From the NCBI GenBank assembly GCA_023055425.1, contig JALGPY010000010.1, forward strand, positions 54,535,665 to 54,599,664: a stretch of 64,000 nt of DNA. Reading direction: 5' to 3'. The stretch's first letter is position 1, and every line of letters starts with the position of its first letter. This DNA comes from Linanthus parryae (Eukaryota; Streptophyta; Magnoliopsida; Ericales; Polemoniaceae). Below the pieces are notes generated by a model. That model was not told the DNA's origin and did not search any database. It was given only the letters and a program-made list of their open reading frames with translations. Position numbers and translations under genes: made by a program. This document shows, piece by piece, positions 57,632 through 64,000 of the stretch.

Positions 57632-59692
57632 TCAGAAAGGTGGTTTGGCAGGTCGTGTCGCATCCAAATTTTGGCGTTGGATGTTCATAACTACCTCATG
57701 CGCCTGCACACTCGATTCTTTACCCTTAGGATCTGGCGGATCTTCTTGTGTCAGCTCTGAAATTCCACGCACAACTTTCACAGGAAATGGCAAGTCTGGC
57801 TTCACCTCATAAGTGTATTGAGGAGTCAGTTTGAAAACCTGAAAGGTCTCCACAGTATCGTTGACCCTCATGATCAACTCTCCATTCTCCACATCAATTA
57901 AATTCCGACCAGTAGCCAGAAAGGGCCTACCAAGAATGATCGGAACGTCACCAACTGGCATGTCTAGGATCACAAAATCAGCTGGCATGATCAAACTACC
58001 AACCCTCACAAGTAAGTCTTCTACCACCCCAATGGCCTTCTTGGACGACTTATCTGCGAACTGCAGATTGATCCAGGTTTTACTAGGCTCCCCCACACCT
58101 AGCTTTTTAAATACTGAAAGCGGCATCAGGTTGACACTCGCCCCCAAATCACATAGAGCCCTGCCTGTATATGCCCCACCAAGTGTAGCCTCAATTACAA
58201 AACTACCTGGATCTTTCTTCTTCTTGGGTAGCCCATGCAAGACACATGAACTCACCTGCTCATTCAGTTTCACTGTCTGAAAGTTATCCATAGCTTTTCT
58301 CCCATAGATTGCATCCTTGATAAACCGCGCATACTTAGGCATTTTCTGCAGCGCCTCAATCAACGGAATGTTTATGTGCAGTTTGGAGAAAATATTGAGA
58401 AATCTCCTGTACTCCTCAGAGTCATCCTTCTTCTTTCTAGTACGTAATGGAAATGGTAGTTCTGAAGAAGAAGGAGAAGATGGAAGTGGTACCTCGGTAG
58501 ATTTCTCTGCATCCTGGTGAATCATGCCCTTTGATTGGGGGATCATGACATGTGTCTTCTCAGAATCGAAGACTTCATGTTCCTTCGCCTTTGAGGCTTC
58601 CGCTCTGGCATGACTCGGATATGGAGGATCTGTAAGTGCAATACCACTTCGAGTGGTGATGGCTCGAGCCTGTCCCTCTGATGTGTCAACAATGCTACCC
58701 AGTGCCCTTTGTTCAAGTTGTTCCTTTAGATCTTTTATTTCTGCTTGAGCAACTTGAAGTGCAATTGCTACAGAGCTGACCTGCGTGGACATGTCTGTCA
58801 TGTGCTGAGCCATCGTATTTATTATCCCTGTCATATCGTTCAACTCTAACGGTGGTACTGGCTGCTGCTGATGCATCTCTGAAACATTTGCTTCATGCAC
58901 TACCTCTACCGCATTCACCTGAACAGTGTTATAAGCCATCTTTTCAACTCTTACCAGTTCCATGTGCCTGTAATGGTAATCCATGCTCTCTTCTTGCTGA
59001 ACCAAGCATTTCATCAATGCATATGCCCCTTCATGATCACAGTTAAATAAGAAGTTTCCCCAAGCTTCTATATCCATCTTGTCTCTATTGGGCTGTCCAA
59101 GTGAATCATAGAAGACCTGGATTAACTGTCGCTTGTCAATACCATGGTTGGGACATCTACGTAGCAAATGATTGAAGCGCACCCATGCTTTAACAAGTGA
59201 TTCATCCTGCTTTTGCCTGAACATCCAGATCTCATTCTGAAGCTGAATCACACGTGAGATAGGATAGAACTTACTCATGAACTGTGCGACACACTCATAC
59301 CACGTTTTGATTGAGCATGATGGCATAGAGTCCAGCCAATCCATAGCAACTCCCTTGAGACAATGAGGAAAAAGCATCAGTTTGAGTGCTTCAGATGTGA
59401 CCCCACTATATCGGATTAGCCCACAATGGCTCTGAAATCTCCCAATGAATGCATGTGGGTCTTCCTCGTCTGTCCCAGCAAAAGTGCACTGGTCCTGAGC
59501 AAATTGAATTGTGCCCAGCTTAAGACAGAAGGTTTCTGCCTGAATTGGTGGCACCACAATTGCTGGCTCCCTTCCTTCAAGATCCGCCTCAAATTCCTGG
59601 ATTATTGCTTTCCCTGAACGTGTATATGGCATTGAGGTCGGGTGCGGTCTAGATGTTGCTTCCCGTGCTTTCTCTACAGCTTCAGTCACCAA
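57632..59692 (-). CDS. Athila/Tat-like gag-protease
   Basis: The 686-codon frame is uninterrupted. The N-terminal region (PYTRSGKAIIQEF) leads into a Retrotrans_gag domain: EEDPHAFIGRFQSHCGL, LFPHCLKGVAMDWLDS, and SLVKAWVRFNHLLRRCPNHG (about residues 75-190). A coiled-coil-like stretch (about 290-335) and an acidic/serine linker follow. The aspartic protease has the plant Athila-type active site ALCDLGASVNLMP (about residue 512) and ILGRPFLATGRNLIDV (about 587). No zinc knuckle is visible. Gag would form particles and the protease would mature them. With pol absent, the protein could still act in trans on related elements. It begins only about 15 bases from a truncated LTR, so its own leader is lost. 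Confidence 0.88.
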   Translation of the reverse strand: MVTEAVEKAREATSRPHPTSMPYTRSGKAIIQEFEADLEGREPAIVVPPIQAETFCLKLGTIQFAQDQCTFAGTDEEDPHAFIGRFQSHCGLIRYSGVTSEALKLMLFPHCLKGVAMDWLDSMPSCSIKTWYECVAQFMSKFYPISRVIQLQNEIWMFRQKQDESLVKAWVRFNHLLRRCPNHGIDKRQLIQVFYDSLGQPNRDKMDIEAWGNFLFNCDHEGAYALMKCLVQQEESMDYHYRHMELVRVEKMAYNTVQVNAVEVVHEANVSEMHQQQPVPPLELNDMTGIINTMAQHMTDMSTQVSSVAIALQVAQAEIKDLKEQLEQRALGSIVDTSEGQARAITTRSGIALTDPPYPSHARAEASKAKEHEVFDSEKTHVMIPQSKGMIHQDAEKSTEVPLPSSPSSSELPFPLRTRKKKDDSEEYRRFLNIFSKLHINIPLIEALQKMPKYARFIKDAIYGRKAMDNFQTVKLNEQVSSCVLHGLPKKKKDPGSFVIEATLGGAYTGRALCDLGASVNLMPLSVFKKLGVGEPSKTWINLQFADKSSKKAIGVVEDLLVRVGSLIMPADFVILDMPVGDVPIILGRPFLATGRNLIDVENGELIMRVNDTVETFQVFKLTPQYTYEVKPDLPFPVKVVRGISELTQEDPPDPKGKESSVQAHEVVMNIQRQNLDATRPAKPPF

Positions 59693-59706
59693 AGCTTGTA
59701 GCTGCT

Positions 59707-60867
59707 CTGTCGGTCCACCGAATTCACTAAGTTATAGCAAAATCAACCGAAACTACCCTCACACGATTAATCAAGTTTCTATCTCCTCTCGGTCTCAAGA
59801 AACTACAAGATCACCTAAACTATTCTTTAACACGTCTCAATGAGCTCACTTTCGTGCAACCCTATCAACAAGTAATATTCTACGGGTGATCAAGCCAAGA
59901 ACATTAATAAATAAGTACAAGAATAGATAAGCGAACAAGAACGTTAATAGAATTTAAGCAAAAGCATGCATCAAGTCCAAAATCCGAAAAATCATCCAAC
60001 AAACCCTAGTTTTCCACCAACCACCTAGCTTAAAGTGTTTAGCTAGGCATAATATTGTTCAACATGATCCAAATCATAGAGTTCCTGAAGAAAAGATGAA
60101 GAAACGAAGATCAAACTCTAAAATCTTCAATTTAATTGATGATCCTTGCTCCAAGCTTGTTCTCCCGTCTTCTCCAGCTCTCTAGACTCCAAATATGTGT
60201 GAATACCCCTTTTGGATCGTCCCCCAACATTAGAATAGGGCTGGGGTCTCTAAAGTTTCACAAAATCACCAAAAAACCCACAAAATTTCCGTCTGGCCCA
60301 GGTGTTCGCACGAACACTCGAGTGTTCGTGCGAACAGTGTTCGTGCGAACACAGTTTGGTGTTCTTAATATCCAGCATAATGTTTTTCTTCCATTTTGGC
60401 ATCTTTGACGGACCATATCTTTCTCGTCCGATCTCCGTTTTAGCTCCGTGACCTATCGTTGGAAAGCTATTTGAGTCTACTTTCATTTGCCACTGGTCTC
60501 ACTCCAAAATTCATTGTAGAACTCGAGATACAATCAAAATAGTGGAGATTGGTCACTTTTGCTCCTCCGACTTTGCTTCTCTTGCTTCCTCTTGAGTTTG
60601 CTTTGCTTCCGAAGTTCGTTTCATGCCTCCTAAACATCGTTTAGCATCCGTTCCTGTCAAGAAAACATGAACAACCATACCAAGCGATTATATTTGAAAA
60701 ATAACATCCAAATATGCATCGAAACGCCCGGATTAACAATAAAGTGCTAGAAACTCAACTTTCTACGTTTTCTCAACATTCATAGTGTAAAACTCATATT
60801 TCAAATCCGGAATCACGCAAAACGATATAAAGTATGCAAGAAATATAACTCTAATAGAGAGTTATCA
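59707..60867 (-). repeat. LTR array copy 1 (truncated next to gag)
   Basis: It is equivalent to 61340-62485 of copy 2, plus 15 extra bases in the palindrome region. In minus orientation it starts TGATAACTCTC at 60867. The last 459 bases of the LTR, the primer-binding site and the leader are missing, and it joins the gag region directly at CTGTCGGTCC (59707). Confidence 0.88.
60303..60351. repeat. 34-bp palindrome plus third half-site, LTR copy 1
   Basis: A perfect 34-bp palindrome (60303-60336) is made of TGTTCGCACGAACA, CTCGAG and TGTTCGTGCGAACA. A third TGTTCGTGCGAACA is at 60338-60351. The third unit accounts for the 15-bp length difference from the other copies. Confidence 0.92.
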
Positions 60868-60880
60868 AATTTCAAAAACT

Positions 60881-62485
60881 TGACGCGATTTCTTAACGCG
60901 TATGCGCAAGTGCACGGTCAAGTAATATAGGGGTGGTATTTCAACCCCGAGTTATCGGTCCCACGAGGACAAGCTTTAGATTATCTAATTAGTTATTTAA
61001 TTTAGAGTACGGTGCAGGAGGAAAGATTTGATTGATTTTAGAAATTTAAATAACAACTAAGCTACTATTTTTGTATGATTTTTCAATTTAAAAGAAAATA
61101 ATTGTGTTTGATACGATTAATAAGGAAGAACTAGGCCATTGATGGTCCCTAGGGTTGTTAACGTTTTCCGGGTTGTGCTTGAAACACTCTACGCACGTTC
61201 TAATTATACCGGGTAATACTCATCACGATCTTCTCTCAATCTCACGTGAATTTGTGCTATAAATAGCCTTCGGGTCCTCTCGGTCCACCTCCGTCTACAA
61301 TTACACTCTAGTTGATTTGTTAGGCTCGCTCACCGGGTCCTGTCGGTCCACCGAATTCACTAAGTTATAGCAAAATCAACCGAAACTACCCTCACACGAT
61401 TAATCAAGTTTCTATCTCCTCTCGGTCTCAAGAAACTACACGATCACCTAAACTATTCTTTAACACGTCTCAATGAGCTCACTTTCGTGCAACCCTATCA
61501 ACAAGTAATATTCTACGGGTGATCAAGCCAAGAACATTAATAAATAAGTACAAGAATAGATAAGCGAACAAGAACGTTCATAGAATTTAAGCAAAAGCAT
61601 GCATCAAGTCCAAAATCCGAAAAATCATCCAACAAACCCTAGTTTTCCACCAACCACCTAGCTTAAAGTGTTTAGCTAGGCATAATATTGTTCAACATGA
61701 TCAAAATCGTAGAGTTCCTGAAGAAAAGATGAAGAAACGAAGATCAAACGCTAAAATCTTCAATTTAATTGATGATCCTTGCTCCAAGCTTGTTCTCCCG
61801 TCTTCTCCAGCTCTCTAGACTCCAAATATGTGTGAATACCCCTTTTGGATCGTCCCCCAACATTAGAATAGGGCTGGGGTCTCTAAAGTTTCACAAAATC
61901 ACCAAAAAACCCACAAAATTTCCGTCTGGCCCAGGTGTTCGCACGAACACTCGAGTGTTCGTGCGAACACAGTTTGGTGTTCTTAATATCCAGCAGAATG
62001 TTTTTCTTCCATTTTGGCATCTTTGACGGATCATATCTTTCTCGTCCGATCTCCGTTTTAGCTCCGTGACCTATCGTTGGAAAGCTATTTGAGTCTACTT
62101 TCATTTGCCACTGGTCTCACTCCAAAATTTATTGTAGAACTCGAGATACAATCAAAATAGTGGAGATTGGTCACTTTTGCTCCTCCGACTTTGCTTCTCT
62201 TGCTTCCTCTTGAGTTTGCTTTGCTTCCGAAGTTCGTTTCATGCCTCCTAAACATCGTTTAGCATCCGTTCCTGTCAAAAAAACATGAACAACCATACCA
62301 AGCGATTATATTTGAAAAATAACATCCAAATATGCATCGAAACGCCCGGATTAACAATAAAGTGCTAGAAACTCAACTTTCTACGTTTTCTCAACATTCA
62401 TAGTGTAAAACTCATATTTCAAATTCGGAATCACGCAAAACGATATAAAGTATGCAAGAAATATAACTCTAATAGAGAGTTATCA
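60881..62485 (-). repeat. LTR array copy 2 (full, 1605 bp)
   Basis: In minus orientation it runs TGATAACTC...GCGTCA. It is separated from its neighbours by identical 13-bp spacers (60868-60880 and 62486-62498), AGTTTTTGAAATT on the minus strand. The AGTTTTTG part resembles the first bases next to Athila/Tat primer-binding sites. The palindrome is at 61935-61970. Confidence 0.92.
61935..61970. repeat. 36-bp perfect palindrome, LTR copy 2
   Basis: Two TGTTCGYRCGAACA units flank CTCGAG, with one further paired base on each side. Both strands read the same for 36 bp. Confidence 0.93.
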
Positions 62486-62498
62486 AATTTCAAAAACT

Positions 62499-64000
62499 TG
62501 ACGCGATTTCTTAACGCGTATGCGCAAGTGCACGGTCAAGTAATATAGGGGTGGTATTTCAACCCCGAGTTATCGGTCCCACGAGGACAAGCTTTAGATT
62601 ATCTAATTAGTTATTTAATTTAGCGTACGGTGCAGGAGGAAAGATTTGATTGATTTTAGAAATTTAAATAACAACTAAGCTACTATTTTTGTATGATTTT
62701 TCAATTTAAAAGAAAATAATTGTGTTTGATACGATTAATAAGGAAGAACTAGGCCATTGATGGTCCCTAGGGTTGTTAACGTTTTCCGGGTTGTGCTTGA
62801 AACACTCTACGCACGTTCTAATTATACCGGGTAATACTCATCACGATCTTCTCTCAATCTCACGTGAATTTGTGCAATAAATAGGCTTCGGGTCCTCTCG
62901 GTCCACCTCCGTCTACAATTACACTCTAGTTGATTTGTTAGGCTCGCTCACCGGGTCCTGTCGGTCCACCGAATTCACTAAGTTATAGCAAAATCAACCG
63001 AAACTACCCTCACACGATTAATCAAGTTTCTATCTCCTCTCGGTCTCAAGAAACTACAAGATCACCTAAACTATTCTTTAACACGTCTCAATGAGCTCAC
63101 TTTCGTGCAACCCTATCAACAAGTAATATTCTACGGGTGATCAAGCCAAGAACATTAATAAATAAGTACAAGAATAGATAAGCGAACAAGAACGTTCATA
63201 GAATTTAAGCAAAAGCATGCATCAAGTCCAAAATCCGAAAAATCATCCAACAAACCCTAGTTTTCCACCAACCACCTAGCTTAAAGTGTTTATCTAGGCA
63301 TAATATTGTTCAACATGATCAAAATCATAGAGTTCCTGAAGAAAAGATGAAGAAACGAAGATCAAACGCTAAAATCTTCAATTTAATTGATGATCCTTGC
63401 TCCAAGCTTGTTCTCCCGTCTTCTCCAGCTCTCTAGACTCCAAATATGTGTGAATACCCCTTTTGGATCGTCCCCCAACATTAGAATAGGGCTGGGGTCT
63501 CTAAAGTTTCACAAAATCACCAAAAAACCCACAAAATTTCCGTCTGGCCCAGGTGTTCGCACGAACACTCGAGTGTTCGTGCGAACACAGTTTGGTGTTC
63601 TTAATATCCAGCAGAATGTTTTTCTTCCATTTTGGCATCTTTGACGGACCATATCTTTCTCGTCCGATCTCCGGTTTAGCTCCGTGACCTATCGTTGGAA
63701 AGCTATTTGAGTCTACTTTCATTTGCCACTGGTCTCACTCCAAAATTCATTGTAGAACTCGAGATACAATCAAAATAGTGGAGATTGGTCACTTTTGCTC
63801 CTCCGACTTTGCTTCTCTTGCTTCCTCTTGAGTTTGCTTTGCTTCCGAAGTTCGTTTCATGCCTCCTAAACATCGTTTAGCATCCGTTCCTGTCAAGAAA
63901 ACATGAACAACCATACCAAGCGATTATATTTGAAAAATAACATCCAAATATGCATCGAAACGCCCGGATTAACAATAAAGTGCTAGAAACTCAACTTTCT
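62499..64000 (-). repeat. LTR array copy 3 (runs off the window)
   Basis: It is nearly identical to copy 2 at an offset of 1618 bases, with few substitutions (for example 63674 G against 62055 T by eye). It continues beyond the end of the window, so the number of copies is unknown. Confidence 0.92.
63553..63588. repeat. 36-bp perfect palindrome, LTR copy 3
   Basis: It is the same palindrome as in copy 2, at the equivalent position. Confidence 0.93.

Larger units (their letters stand above)
51396..64000 (-). mobile_element. Athila/Tat-like Ty3/gypsy element, pol deleted, with LTR array at its 5' side
   Basis: In minus orientation the 3' LTR is at 53073-51396. A polypurine tract, a 4.5-kb noncoding region and a gag-protease frame (59692-57632) precede it. 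LTR sequence follows on the 5' side. The gag resembles Athila/Tat elements. Integrase, reverse transcriptase and RNase H are missing. The frame ends and within about 30 bases reaches the motif GCGCTTGTTGGGAGGCAACCC, which normally lies downstream of pol. The 5' side is a tandem LTR array extending past 64000. Confidence 0.85.

Noticed and set aside
60136..60408. Repeated small frames (85-90 codons plus, 73-78 minus) in each LTR of the array
   Set aside because: They recur with the LTR period. The RTNTR and VFVRT strings are translations of the palindrome.

Overview
This window is plant nuclear DNA, most likely from a eudicot flowering plant. The evidence is a nine-exon intron-containing nuclear gene with plant-type splice sites, a plant F-box gene, and a typical angiosperm mix of transposable elements (Ty1/copia, chromovirus-like and Athila/Tat-like Ty3/gypsy elements, plant L1 LINEs with a C-terminal RNase H, an RTE-type LINE remnant, Stowaway, Mutator-like and Helitron elements). 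Only two host genes are supported; most of the rest is transposon-derived.

Left part (1-11425). A full-length Ty1/copia element (42-8554) has two 1432-bp LTRs that differ at one base by eye and a perfect 5-bp target duplication (GTATG). It is a very recent insertion into the reverse-transcriptase region of an older, broken, minus-strand chromovirus-like element whose other parts lie at 1-41 and 8555-11425. Its gag and pol are in different frames because of a one-base shift inside the protease.

Middle left (11426-26619). Two long-terminal-inverted-repeat elements lie just upstream of a gene for the shared RNA polymerase I/III subunit RPAC1 (AC40 family; 13377-26619, plus strand, 9 exons, 370 codons before the stop). 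Introns 5 (about 6.6 kb) and 8 (about 3.65 kb) are enlarged. Intron 1 holds a Stowaway element. Intron 5 holds a Mutator-like element, a poly(A) insertion with a 17-bp duplication and a 231-bp Helitron. Intron 8 holds an RTE LINE remnant.

Middle (27900-48371). A nearly complete plant L1 LINE carries three frameshifts, all in homopolymer runs. It is followed by MITEs and a layered nest. A degenerate copia element (about 35.9-48.4 kb) is split by a TIR element carrying the last exon of a FAR1/MULE-type protein, by a non-autonomous chromovirus-type LTR element whose own 5' LTR holds a solo LTR, and by a diverged LTR related to the intact copia element.

Right part (48372-64000). An intact single-exon F-box gene (49177-50307) sits beside an Athila/Tat-like minus-strand element that keeps gag-protease but has lost pol. 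On its 5' side a truncated LTR and at least two further LTRs form a tandem array with a 1618-bp period. Each LTR in the array has a perfect 34-36 bp palindrome. The array runs off the end of the window.

No CRISPR, operon, rRNA or convincing tRNA gene was seen. The most unusual structures are the LTR tandem array with its palindromes, the TIR element carrying a FAR1-like exon, and the deeply nested insertions.
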